Program-made: the position numbers and the translations under genes
Assembly (NCBI GenBank): GCA_963789165.1
Contig: CAWBJP010000009.1
Location: forward strand, 62,001 to 126,000
DNA from: CAWBJP01 sp963789165
Lineage (GTDB): Bacteria > Actinomycetota > Acidimicrobiia > IMCC26256 > BP-133
Reading direction: 5' to 3'
DNA: 64,000 bases
Shown here: positions 50,587 to 58,908 of the stretch, in pieces
How the letters are laid out: each line of letters begins with the position of its first letter
Numbering within the stretch: position 1 is the stretch's first letter
Notes under the pieces: model-generated
The model's database searches: none
What the model was told of the DNA's origin: nothing
Seen by the model: only the letters and a program-made list of their open reading frames with translations

Positions 50587-51726
50587 TCACCCGCTCAGGT
50601 GGCGCACTTCAGCTGACGGGGGTGGAAGGGCGGAACGACCGATGCCGTCCAGGTAGTCGGCGATGGCCTCGTCCTGGCCGGCGACCCGGTGCTGGTAACG
50701 GATGGCGGCGGCTGCGGAGGCATGGCCCAAGCGGTGCATCACGGCCCGGAGCGGGGCGCCGCTGGCGGCGGCGAGGGTCGCGCCGGTATGGCGGAGGTCG
50801 TGGAAGCGGAGGCCGGGCAGGCCGGCTGCACGGCAGGCTGAGAGCCAGACACGGCTCCGGAAGTTCTCTCGTCGCAGTGGCGTGCCCTCGGGCATGACGA
50901 AGACCAAGCCGTCGGGCCCAGGGGCGCTCCAGCGGCCGAGGTGGTCGACGACGATGTCGACGAGGAACTGGGGGAGGGAGATGGTCCGCACGCCGGCGGG
51001 CGTCTTCGGTGCCGAGAACGAGAGACGCCCGTTCACTTCAGCCAACTGCTGCTCGACCCGGATGGTGCGGTGAAGAGCGTCGATATGCCGCCGGCGGAGC
51101 CCGGCGAGTTCGCCCCAGCGCAAGCCGGAGTAGGCGGCCAACAGGATCAGGGCCTCCCAGCGGGCGCCGGCCGCCTGGGCCAGGGCGGCGACCTCGTCGG
51201 GAGTGGCGGCCCGCATTTCGGGGAGGTGCTCCGTGGCGGCGCCCTTGAGTCGGCAGGGCGAGCGGGGGATGAGACCGGCGTCGACGGCGGATTCCATCAC
51301 TGACCGGAGGATCTTGTAGGCCTTGGCCACGCTGTTCGGCCCGAGCCGGGAGTGGGCGTGGCGGTCGGCGATCCATATCTGGACATCGAGGGCGGTGATC
51401 GAGCCGATCGGGCGGTCAGCGAAGGTGGGCAGGATGTGCTTGGTCAGGAGCCAGTCGTAGAGGGCTCGGGTGGACTCTCGGAGATGGACCTTTGTGGCCA
51501 GCCAGCGCATGGCGACCTCGCCGAAGCGGACCTCGCCGAGGGTCGGGTCGAGCCAGACACCGCGGAGCATGTCGGCCTCGAGCATGGACAGCCACCGACC
51601 GGCTTCGGTCTTCGTCGCGAAGGTGCCCGGAGCGGTCCGGTAGCCGCCGGTGGTGGACTGGCGGTAGCGGACCTGCCAGCGGCCGGAGGGGAGCTTGCGC
51701 ACGGCGCCGAAGCGGCGGCGGCTCAT
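50587..51726 (-). CDS. int: Tyrosine recombinase (phage-type integrase)
   Basis: The protein has 379 residues. The AP2-like arm-binding N-terminus is RKLPSGRWQVRYRQSTTGGYRTAPGTFATKTEAGRWL. The core-binding domain has VHLRESTRALYDWLLTKHILPTF. The catalytic residues are Arg in AAYSGLRWGELAGL, His-x-x-Arg in RFHDLRHTGATLAA, His in RLGHASAAAAIRYQHR and Tyr in the same segment. It mediates integration and excision at the tRNA-Ala 3' end. Its ATG overlaps the stop of the RHH-type gene (ATGA), so it is translationally coupled. Confidence 0.95.
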   Translation of the reverse strand: MSRRRFGAVRKLPSGRWQVRYRQSTTGGYRTAPGTFATKTEAGRWLSMLEADMLRGVWLDPTLGEVRFGEVAMRWLATKVHLRESTRALYDWLLTKHILPTFADRPIGSITALDVQIWIADRHAHSRLGPNSVAKAYKILRSVMESAVDAGLIPRSPCRLKGAATEHLPEMRAATPDEVAALAQAAGARWEALILLAAYSGLRWGELAGLRRRHIDALHRTIRVEQQLAEVNGRLSFSAPKTPAGVRTISLPQFLVDIVVDHLGRWSAPGPDGLVFVMPEGTPLRRENFRSRVWLSACRAAGLPGLRFHDLRHTGATLAAASGAPLRAVMHRLGHASAAAAIRYQHRVAGQDEAIADYLDGIGRSALPPPSAEVRHLSG

Positions 51727-52562
51727 CGCCCGGCCTCCGGGCGCCAGCCCAGGCGGCGTGCCTCGTGCTCGACGACCAGGCCAACGGCTCGGGCGATTGA
51801 CACCGACGCGTCAACCGCCCGGACGCGGAACCTTGGCCAAACGTCGTCATCGGGAAGGAAGAGGCGGGCGTAGCGCTCGGCCCGCCGGCCGCCGGAGTTA
51901 CGGCGTTCAGACCGCCGTTCAGGGTCCCGTTCAGTCGGGATCCCGGCGTCGGCGGCCCTGGCCACCAGATCACCGACGACTTTCCCGACGGCCCGTCCCT
52001 GGCGGGCGGCGTGGGTCTTCAGCATCGTCCAGGCGCGATCGTCGACCTCGACGTGGGTTGGCCGGTTCGGGGAGCGACGTTCGGCCGCGTAGAGCCCTCC
52101 GGCGGCCCGGCGAGCTTCGAGGTCGGCGCGGCGGCGGTAGGCGGACCCTGCCCGCTCCAGGCGGCGACGGACGACGGCGGCGTGTTCCTCGGCGTCGAGT
52201 AGCTCGGCCGCCGCGGCTTCGAGGCTGAGGGCCTGGGTGGTCGCCGCTCGCAGCTCGGCCGCCCACCGGCGAAGGGCAACGGGGTCGTTCGACGGGACGT
52301 GTTCGAAGCGGAGTAGTTCGGCGGCTTCGCGGAGGAGAACGCCCGGATCGGCGTGGTTGCTGTGGTTGCCGCCGTGTCCGGATGCGGACACGGCCAGTCT
52401 GTACTGCTCTCGAGGGGTGGGAGGGGTCGCGGGGTGTTCAGGTAAGGGAAGCGCGAGGGTCGGGGGTTCGGTGGGGTGGGGGTCGAGGTGATGTGGGGAC
52501 GCGTGGGGGTTGCCAGGGGTCGGGGTGTAGGGCGTGGATTGGGGCGGGAGCGGGCGCGGCAC
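51723..52562 (-). CDS. RHH-type protein coupled to the integrase, possible excision/regulatory factor
   Basis: The protein has 279 residues. GTG 52562 is preceded by AGGAGG at 6 nt. A Pro-rich N-terminus of about 60 residues leads to a helical Ala/Arg/Glu-rich middle (LLREAAELLRFEHVP, LEAAAAELLDAEEHAAVVRRRLERAG). A segment near residue 172 resembles a ribbon-helix-helix (VEVDDRAWTMLKTHAARQG, then VGKVVGDLVARAADAG). No family is recognised with confidence. Its position directly upstream of and overlapping int is where excisionases or replication-control genes stand in integrative elements. Confidence 0.65.
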   Translation of the reverse strand: MPRPLPPQSTPYTPTPGNPHASPHHLDPHPTEPPTLALPLPEHPATPPTPREQYRLAVSASGHGGNHSNHADPGVLLREAAELLRFEHVPSNDPVALRRWAAELRAATTQALSLEAAAAELLDAEEHAAVVRRRLERAGSAYRRRADLEARRAAGGLYAAERRSPNRPTHVEVDDRAWTMLKTHAARQGRAVGKVVGDLVARAADAGIPTERDPERRSERRNSGGRRAERYARLFLPDDDVWPRFRVRAVDASVSIARAVGLVVEHEARRLGWRPEAGR

Positions 52563-52642
52563 GGGCGGCCTCCTGGAGAAAGAGAGCGGTCGTCAGCACC
52601 TATGCGCGTCCGGGACTCCCGGATGCGACTGAAGGCGCGGTC

Positions 52643-52660
52643 GTGCCACTTCCGTGCCAC
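52643..52660 (+). promoter_or_regulatory. Candidate integrase arm-type site, right end
   Basis: GTGCCACTTCCGTGCCAC, identical to 45749-45766 and in the same orientation, between the coupled gene and attR. It lies in the promoter region of the RHH-int operon, so integrase binding could also affect expression. Confidence 0.55.
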
Positions 52661-52765
52661 TACGGAGGCGTACTCGGGGTGTCTCGGCGCTCTGGGCGCT
52701 CTGCCTGGAACGCCGTGACCTGCAGTTACGCGCAAACGCCCTGTTCGGGGACCTGTCCGTGCGCC

Positions 52766-52809
52766 CTTTGCAAGCAGGAAGTCGTGGGTTCGAGTCCCAT
52801 CGCCTCCAC
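52766..52809 (+). repeat. attR: 44-bp copy of the tRNA-Ala end
   Basis: Identical to 45635-45678; preceded by non-tRNA sequence, so it is not a functional tRNA. It marks the right end of unit 1 and the left limit of a second segment that ends at 58807. Confidence 0.9.
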
Positions 52810-52822
52810 TACAAGCCCCAGG

Positions 52823-54976
52823 TCAGAGGCCCGCGGCCCTGGCCTGGCGGATTTCGGCCATGAATCGGCTGTCGGGATCGGGTGTGGCCGAGCCGTTGGC
52901 CGGCGCCGGCGGCTGGTCAGGGTAGGGCTGGATGGCCTCGGTGGTGTCGCTGCCGAGGCCGATGCGGACGATGCGGGCCACGGACGGGATCGGCCCCTTC
53001 GGTGACTTCTTGTTCACGACCAGGTAGTAGTGGCCGGGAGGAGCCACATTGCCGCCCGGTGGGGCGATGGCTTCCAGCATGTTCTGTCCGGTGGGGGTGA
53101 ACTCCAGCGTCAGGCCTCGCTCATCGGCGTCGTTGGCGTGCTGGACTGACGACAGGCGCAGCAAGACGACGGAGTCGATCTCGTCCACCGAGGTGCCGAT
53201 CTCGAACCGCTGCCCGTAGGCGATGCCCGCAGGGGCACGGGTGATGCTCGGCCGGGACCCTCGGAAGAGGTACGGAGGACTCCAGATCTCGAAGCTCGGG
53301 TCTCGGTCGTTGCTGGCAAAGGGGCCGCCCTGGTCCTGGTTGGTCCCGGCGAGGTGGGCGGGGAGTGGGGTCTGGCCGCCGACCAGGACCCGCATGTCGG
53401 GCAGCAGGACGGCCGAATGGTGGTAGGCGCGGTCCCGGCTGTGGGCCGCCACCTCGGACCACTCGCCGGTGGCAGGGTCGTAGAGTTCAGCGGTCTTGAC
53501 CGGGATCTCTAGGCCGGGAGTGGAGGTGGCGACCTTGTCCATCCCGCCCACCGCCAGGACCTTCCCGTCGGGGAGGAGGATGCCCGAGGGGAACCAGCGA
53601 GCGTGGTGCAGGCTGCCCGTCATGCGATGGCTGACGCGGCCGTCGTCGCCCACCGCGGTGATGGTCGACAACGGGGTGGCAGGCAAGGTGGGCGGGGGCA
53701 GGCCGAGGGCGCCGCCGAAGGTGAGGATGTCCATCCGCTCGTAGGGGGGTGTCATCGTCAGCGGTACCACGAAGGCGCTGTCCACGGCGCCCAGGGGAGC
53801 GGGGCCGAGCACCGACCACTGCTTGGTGGCGGGGTCGAAGGACTGGTTGAAGGCGAAGAGCGCCTCGTCGATGGCTTGGCCGAACGCGCCCCACTCGCCA
53901 ACGGCGGCATAGAAAAACTTCCCGTCCGGAGTGAGCACGATGCGGGGCTGGATGTTCAGCGAAGTCTCCGACGCCGGGCCCGTGTAGTTCTCCTCCCAGC
54001 GGTTGGTGTCAGGGTCGTACGTCTCGGTGCGGCGCACGTTGCCGAGTTGGGTGAAGCCGCCCTTGACGATCTTGGTGACGCCGGAGAACACGGTGGGACG
54101 TCCGTCGGGGCCGATGGCCACGGCCGGGTACCAGCGTCCGTACTTCATGGAGCCAGCGGGGGCAAAGGAGTCCGTCCGCCAGTCGAAGAGGCTGGCGGTG
54201 CGCAGACCCTCGATCTCCAGGACGCCGACATCGGCGGGGTCACCCCGGTGGCGAGCCATGACGTCGGGCTCGGCGTACCAGTCGGAGCCACCTACGGTCA
54301 GGATCCTCCCGTCGGGCAGCAAGGTGAAGTCACCACAGAAGAGATCGCCGTCGTTCTGCTGCGGGTCATCCGGCGGCGACGTAGGGTTGTGGGGCGGACC
54401 GCCCACTGCACCCCATGCGCTGCCGACGAATCCATCACCGGGGCGCCCGGGGACACCGGCCACCCCGAGGGGATCCTCGGGGCCCCGGTGACCGGGCCTG
54501 ATGTTCGGGTTCGGGTTCGAATACGGGTCAGGAGCCACGAACTCCGGCGTGCCCGACCGCAGGTCGAGCACCCGCGCCCGGCTGTCGCGCATCGCCGAAG
54601 GGGCCGTCGCCATCCACGGATACCGCCCGTTCTCGTTGCCATCCACGCCGTTGAGATAAAAGACACGACCATCGGGCAGGACGGCTGTGCCCTGGGCCAC
54701 CGGCTTGCACACCAGGTACGGCTCGGGGCTGGTGTCATCGGGTACGCACCGGGGAGTATCAGCCCCGCCTTCCTCGAACGGCGCCGTCCACTGGCCGATG
54801 ACGTCGGGGGTCCCCACCACCTGTGCCGGCGACAGCCCCGCCGTGCCGCCGAGCATCAGCATCGTGGCCACCGCCACCACGCCCGCTCTCCACCGCCTCG
54901 AGCCGCTAGTAGCGACACTGGCTTCGCCGCGCCCGGCCGACAAGCCCTTCCGGCGACTCAATCGCATGGGACCCAT
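52823..54976 (-). CDS. Secreted copper radical oxidase (galactose-oxidase/GlxA-like)
   Basis: The protein has 717 residues from the ATG at 54976 behind GGGGGAGGAAG; an upstream ATG at 55045 is possible. The signal peptide/anchor is RWRAGVVAVATMLMLGGTAGL. The Kelch-type propeller repeats carry the radical site. Cys214 (DLFCGDFTLLPDGRILTVGG) stands where the Tyr-Cys cross-link cysteine is, with Tyr in MKYGRWYPAVAIGPDGR, the Tyr-His pair in RDRAYHHSAVLLPDMRV, and the last His in SSVQHANDADERGLTLEF inside the C-terminal DUF1929 domain. All copper ligands are therefore present. The family oxidises alcohols or aldehydes with H2O2 formation. The natural substrate is unknown. Confidence 0.87.
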   Translation of the reverse strand: MGPMRLSRRKGLSAGRGEASVATSGSRRWRAGVVAVATMLMLGGTAGLSPAQVVGTPDVIGQWTAPFEEGGADTPRCVPDDTSPEPYLVCKPVAQGTAVLPDGRVFYLNGVDGNENGRYPWMATAPSAMRDSRARVLDLRSGTPEFVAPDPYSNPNPNIRPGHRGPEDPLGVAGVPGRPGDGFVGSAWGAVGGPPHNPTSPPDDPQQNDGDLFCGDFTLLPDGRILTVGGSDWYAEPDVMARHRGDPADVGVLEIEGLRTASLFDWRTDSFAPAGSMKYGRWYPAVAIGPDGRPTVFSGVTKIVKGGFTQLGNVRRTETYDPDTNRWEENYTGPASETSLNIQPRIVLTPDGKFFYAAVGEWGAFGQAIDEALFAFNQSFDPATKQWSVLGPAPLGAVDSAFVVPLTMTPPYERMDILTFGGALGLPPPTLPATPLSTITAVGDDGRVSHRMTGSLHHARWFPSGILLPDGKVLAVGGMDKVATSTPGLEIPVKTAELYDPATGEWSEVAAHSRDRAYHHSAVLLPDMRVLVGGQTPLPAHLAGTNQDQGGPFASNDRDPSFEIWSPPYLFRGSRPSITRAPAGIAYGQRFEIGTSVDEIDSVVLLRLSSVQHANDADERGLTLEFTPTGQNMLEAIAPPGGNVAPPGHYYLVVNKKSPKGPIPSVARIVRIGLGSDTTEAIQPYPDQPPAPANGSATPDPDSRFMAEIRQARAAGL

Positions 54977-55136
54977 CGCCTTCCTCCCCCTACTGCTCCG
55001 TTTCTCATCAGCAGTATGGGAGGGGTTGGTTGCGCGATAGCTCACCCGCGCGTCACCGGCGGGTCACCGGGATCGAGGCTACCCTTGAGTTGTTGCACGA
55101 CGGCGCTGAACTGTGCTGGCGGGGGGGATTTCGACG

Positions 55137-58100
55137 GTGGAGTTCCGTATTCTCGGTCCCGTCGAGATCCTCGATGATGAGGGGACTCGCGTGGCGCTGC
55201 GAGGCACGCGCGAGCGGGCGGTCCTTGCCTTGTTGTTGTTGTCAGCGAACCGGGTGGTGCCGTCAGCGCGCCTGGCCACGGACCTTTGGGGCGACCGGCT
55301 CCCCGAGGGCGCGACTCACGCCTTGCAGGTGCACGTCTCCCGCCTGCGGAAGGCGGTGCAAGGCGCCGGGGGCGAAGGCATGGTCGTCACCCGGTCTCCC
55401 GGCTACCTCCTTCGGGTTGCGCCCGGGGCGCTCGACGCCCTCCGCTTCGAGGCCCTCGTGGCTCAGGCTCAGGAACTGACCGCCCAGGGCGATCACCACC
55501 GTGCGGCCATGATCCTACGAGAGGCCCTTGGGCTATGGCGGGGTCCGGCTCTGGCCGACGTCGCCGACGCCCCCCTGGCTCAAGCAGAAGCCGCTCGGCT
55601 GGACGAGGCTCGTCTCGCCGCGCTCGAGAAGCGCGTCGAGGCCGATCTGGCCTGCGGACAGCACGGGGAACTTGTAGCCGAGCTCGATGCTTTGACCCGG
55701 AGCCACCCATTCCGGGAAAGACTGTGGGGCCTGCGCATGCTCGCCCTCTATCGCGCCGGTCGCCAAGTCGAGGCCCTACGGGCCTACCAGGAGTTGCGAG
55801 GGGTCCTGGGTGAGCTGGGGGTCACGCCAAGCGCTTCCCTCGTCCGGCTGGAGGCGGCCATCTTGCGTCATAACCAGGAGCTGGACTGGCCGCCGATTGG
55901 CAAGGCGGACGTCAAAGAGGCGGGGGCCGGGGCGCGGCTGGTGGAAGGGCAAACCCCGATCACTCCCATGCCGGCCTTCCTGACCGAGACGGGCCGGATC
56001 TTCGCGGGGCGTGAACGGGAGCTGGAGTGGCTGGAGCAGCTGTGGAAGGGGGCCGAGGCGGGGGAGCTCCGACTGGCTCTTGTGTCCGGGGAGCCGGGGG
56101 TGGGTAAGACCCGCCTGGCCGCCGAGCTCGCCGGTCGGGTCCATGCGGAAGGGGCCGTGGTGCTCGCCGGGCGCTGCGACGAGGACCTGGGCGTCCCCTA
56201 CCAGCCCTTCGTGGAAGCGCTGCACCACCTGGTCGAGCACGCGGCAACCGGCGAGCTCTCCCAGCGCTTGGGCCGGCATGGGGGCGAGCTCGTCCGCTTG
56301 GCGCCCGAGCTGGGCGAGCGGGTGCGTGACCTCCCGCCGCCGCTCCAATCCGATCCCGAGACCGAGCGCTACCGGCTCTTCGACGCCGTGGCCGCCTGGC
56401 TGGGTGCTGGCGAACAGCCCGTCCTGCTCGTACTCGACGATCTCCAGTGGGCGACCAAGCCCACCCTGCTTCTGCTGCGCCACGTGGTGCGGTCGCCTCA
56501 GCTGCGCCAGCTCCTGGTGGTGGGCATCTACCGGGACACCGATCTGAGTCATCAGCACCCGCTGGTCGAGTTGCTGGCCGACCTGCGCCGCCAAGGCGGG
56601 GTGGAGCGGCTCTCGCTCTCAGGTCTGGACCACGCCGGCGTGGTCTCTTTCATGGAGCAGACCGCTGGCCATGACCTCGACGACGAGGATCTGCTCTTCG
56701 CCCAGGCCATTTACGAGGAGACCGAGGGAAACCCCTTCTTCGTGCGTGAGATCCTCCGCCACTTGACCGAGATCGGCGCCGTCGAGCAACGGGAGGGCCG
56801 CTGGGTGACTCGCCTCCCTCTGGAACAGCTGGGGATCCCCGAGGGGGTGCGCGAGGTGGTGGGACGTCGTCTCTCCCACCTTTCCGGGGAGACCAACCGA
56901 GTGCTGCAGCTGGCGGCGGTCGTGGGACCGAAGTTCGAGCTGCGAGTCATTCAGCAAGCGGAGGGAGTCGATGAGGAGAATCTTCTCCTCGCCCTGGAGC
57001 AAGCCCACCAAGCTCGCCTCGTGATCGAGATCACAGGCTCGGTTCCGCGCTACCGCTTCACCCACGCTCTTGTGCGCGACACCCTCTATGCCGAGTTGTC
57101 GGCTGCCCGCCGAGCGGTTCTCCATCGCCGGGTCGCCCAGGCCATCGAGGCGGTCCATGCCGGCCGACTCGACGACTACCTCCCGGCCTTGGCGCACCAC
57201 TTCGCCCGGGCGAGCGGGCCGGCCGCGGAGACCGAGAAAGCGGTCACCTACGCCACCCGGGCCGGGGACCGAGCCCTCGCCCAACTCGCCCATCACGAGG
57301 CCGTGGCCTATTACCGCCAAGCGCTCGAGTTCCTCGACGTGGCCGGGGGGCTCGTCGACGAGACCGGGCGCCTCGAGCTTCTACTCGCCCTCGGCGATGC
57401 CCAGCGCCGGGCTGGCGAGCCGGCCTACCGGGAGACGCTCCTGGAAGCGGGCCGTCTGGCCCGGGAGCGAGGAGATGCCGAGGCGTTGGGGCGGGCCGCG
57501 CTCTCCAACAGCCGCGCGATGTTCATGGGGAACTTCGGGTCGGTCGACGCGGAGCGAGTGGAGATCCTCGAGGCCGCCCTGGCGGCGGTCGGCGAGGCGG
57601 ACACCCCGGTCCGGGCCCGACTTCTGGCGACGCTCGCGCTCGAGCTCACGTACGCCGGCCAGGGTGACCGGCACCATGCCCTGTCCGATGAAGCCGTCGT
57701 GACGGCCCGCCGGGTAGGTGACCCCGCCACGCTCACTGGGGTCCTCCTTGCCCGGTGCTACACGAAATACACCCCGGCAACGCTGGCCGAGCGGCTGGCC
57801 AACACGGCCGAGGCCCTGGAGCTAGCTGAGCACCTCGAAGACCCCGTGATGCGGTGTCGGGCTGCCCTCCTTCGGATCCGATGCCTGGCCGATATCGGCG
57901 ACCGTGACGAATCGGCCGCCTGCCTGGAGGTGGCCGAGCGCTTGGCCGCCGAGCTGAACCAGCCGGCGCTCCTCTGGACGACGGCCTGGAACCGCGTCGG
58001 GCGGCTCGTCCAGCCGGGACGCCTCGACGAGGCGGAGCGGGCGGCATACAGCGCGCTCGAGATCGGTGAGGCTTGCGGGCAGCCGGACGCGTTGCTGTTC

Positions 58101-58721
58101 TTTTCCGTGCAGACGTACTGCATCCGCCGTGAACAGAGCCGCGTGGGCGAGATCGAGGAGATGATACGGGAGGCCGCCGACCGCTGGCCCATGTTCCCGT
58201 TGCTACGGATCTTCCTCGCCCACGCCTATTGCGAGCAGCGTCGGGAAGCTGACACCCGCACCATCTTCGATCCACTCGCCGCCGACCGGTTCACCGGGTT
58301 GCCCTTCGACATCACATGGCTGACGGGCCTGAGCATCTTGACCGATATCGCTGTCGACCTCCGTGAAACTGCCGCAGCGGCCGTGCTCTACGACTTGCTG
58401 TCTCCTTATGCCGACCAGGTCGCGACCACCAACGGCGTGCCTGGCGGCGCAGGCAGCCACTACCTCGGCCGGCTGGCAGGGACGCTGAATGGCTTCCAGG
58501 AGGCCGAGGCTCACTTCATTGCGGCTGTCGCCGCCCATCAACGCATGGGTGCCCCCACCTGGCTGGCTCGCACCCGACTGGAGTGGGCCCGCATGCTCCT
58601 CACGCGGCGAGGACCCGGGGACACGGAGCGGGCCCGCGAGTTGCTCGGCCAAGCGCTTGCGGCTGCGCGGCAGCTTGGTCTGGGCGGCATCGAGGGGCAG
58701 GCGTTGATGCTTCTGTCGTGA
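55137..58721 (+). CDS. SARP/AfsR-like regulator: winged helix - BTAD - AAA ATPase - TPR
   Basis: The protein has 1194 residues from GTG 55137 (GTG 55113 possible). The OmpR-type winged helix is residues 1-90 (VEFRILGPVEILDDEGTRVAL, ALQVHVSRLRKAV, VTRSPGYLLRV). The BTAD domain spans about 95-245 (LRFEALVAQAQELTAQGDH to RAYQELRGVLGELGVTPS). The STAND-type ATPase has GEPGVGKTRLAAELAGRV and LLVLDDLQWATKPTLLLLRHV. About 550 residues of TPR-like helices follow. Proteins of this build activate secondary-metabolite or oxidase genes in actinobacteria. Divergent from the copper oxidase with 160 nt between starts, it probably controls that gene. Confidence 0.9.
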   Translation: MEFRILGPVEILDDEGTRVALRGTRERAVLALLLLSANRVVPSARLATDLWGDRLPEGATHALQVHVSRLRKAVQGAGGEGMVVTRSPGYLLRVAPGALDALRFEALVAQAQELTAQGDHHRAAMILREALGLWRGPALADVADAPLAQAEAARLDEARLAALEKRVEADLACGQHGELVAELDALTRSHPFRERLWGLRMLALYRAGRQVEALRAYQELRGVLGELGVTPSASLVRLEAAILRHNQELDWPPIGKADVKEAGAGARLVEGQTPITPMPAFLTETGRIFAGRERELEWLEQLWKGAEAGELRLALVSGEPGVGKTRLAAELAGRVHAEGAVVLAGRCDEDLGVPYQPFVEALHHLVEHAATGELSQRLGRHGGELVRLAPELGERVRDLPPPLQSDPETERYRLFDAVAAWLGAGEQPVLLVLDDLQWATKPTLLLLRHVVRSPQLRQLLVVGIYRDTDLSHQHPLVELLADLRRQGGVERLSLSGLDHAGVVSFMEQTAGHDLDDEDLLFAQAIYEETEGNPFFVREILRHLTEIGAVEQREGRWVTRLPLEQLGIPEGVREVVGRRLSHLSGETNRVLQLAAVVGPKFELRVIQQAEGVDEENLLLALEQAHQARLVIEITGSVPRYRFTHALVRDTLYAELSAARRAVLHRRVAQAIEAVHAGRLDDYLPALAHHFARASGPAAETEKAVTYATRAGDRALAQLAHHEAVAYYRQALEFLDVAGGLVDETGRLELLLALGDAQRRAGEPAYRETLLEAGRLARERGDAEALGRAALSNSRAMFMGNFGSVDAERVEILEAALAAVGEADTPVRARLLATLALELTYAGQGDRHHALSDEAVVTARRVGDPATLTGVLLARCYTKYTPATLAERLANTAEALELAEHLEDPVMRCRAALLRIRCLADIGDRDESAACLEVAERLAAELNQPALLWTTAWNRVGRLVQPGRLDEAERAAYSALEIGEACGQPDALLFFSVQTYCIRREQSRVGEIEEMIREAADRWPMFPLLRIFLAHAYCEQRREADTRTIFDPLAADRFTGLPFDITWLTGLSILTDIAVDLRETAAAAVLYDLLSPYADQVATTNGVPGGAGSHYLGRLAGTLNGFQEAEAHFIAAVAAHQRMGAPTWLARTRLEWARMLLTRRGPGDTERARELLGQALAAARQLGLGGIEGQALMLLS

Positions 58722-58779
58722 GAGCTGTCATCGGCCTCGGCGATCTCTCACAGGCGGCTGGTTGAGCCCCTGCTGACGA

Positions 58780-58807
58780 GTGGGTTCGAGTCCCATCGCC
58801 TCCACCG
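58780..58807 (+). repeat. Third, 28-bp partial copy of the tRNA-Ala 3' end
   Basis: GTGGGTTCGAGTCCCATCGC then CTCCACCG, identical to the tRNA-Ala T arm, acceptor end and two bases beyond. The anticodon part is absent (preceding bases CCTGCTGACGA only partly match). Probable old att site at the right edge of the island. Confidence 0.8.
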
Positions 58808-58908
58808 GCACCGATCTCGCAGCGCGCGAACCTTCCTCCGGCCTACAGGTGTGACTCCCCCGCGCCGAGAAACTCCTAGATAGGCCCCCTTCCTCCCCCG
58901 GAGACCCT

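Larger units (their letters stand above)
45679..52809. mobile_element. Integrative element in tRNA-Ala, unit 1 (about 7.1 kb)
   Basis: Bounded by the 44-bp att repeats. It carries, left to right, a small ORF and a DUF433 antitoxin-like gene, a large adenylate cyclase/AAA/TPR regulator, and at the right end the integrase with a coupled RHH-type protein. No replication, conjugation or capsid gene is seen. It is either a satellite or a reduced integrative element. Confidence 0.8.
52810..58807. mobile_element. Second island segment between tRNA-Ala end repeats (about 6 kb)
   Basis: Bounded by attR of unit 1 and a 28-bp partial copy of the same tRNA end at 58780. It has no integrase of its own and only two large divergent genes: a copper radical oxidase and a BTAD/AAA regulator. 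It probably entered through the same tRNA and lost or shared its integration genes; this is inference from the repeats. Confidence 0.5.

Noticed and set aside
52654..52863. Plus-strand frame across attR containing QAGSRGFESHRLHY
   Set aside because: Translation of the tRNA-Ala fragment, not a protein.
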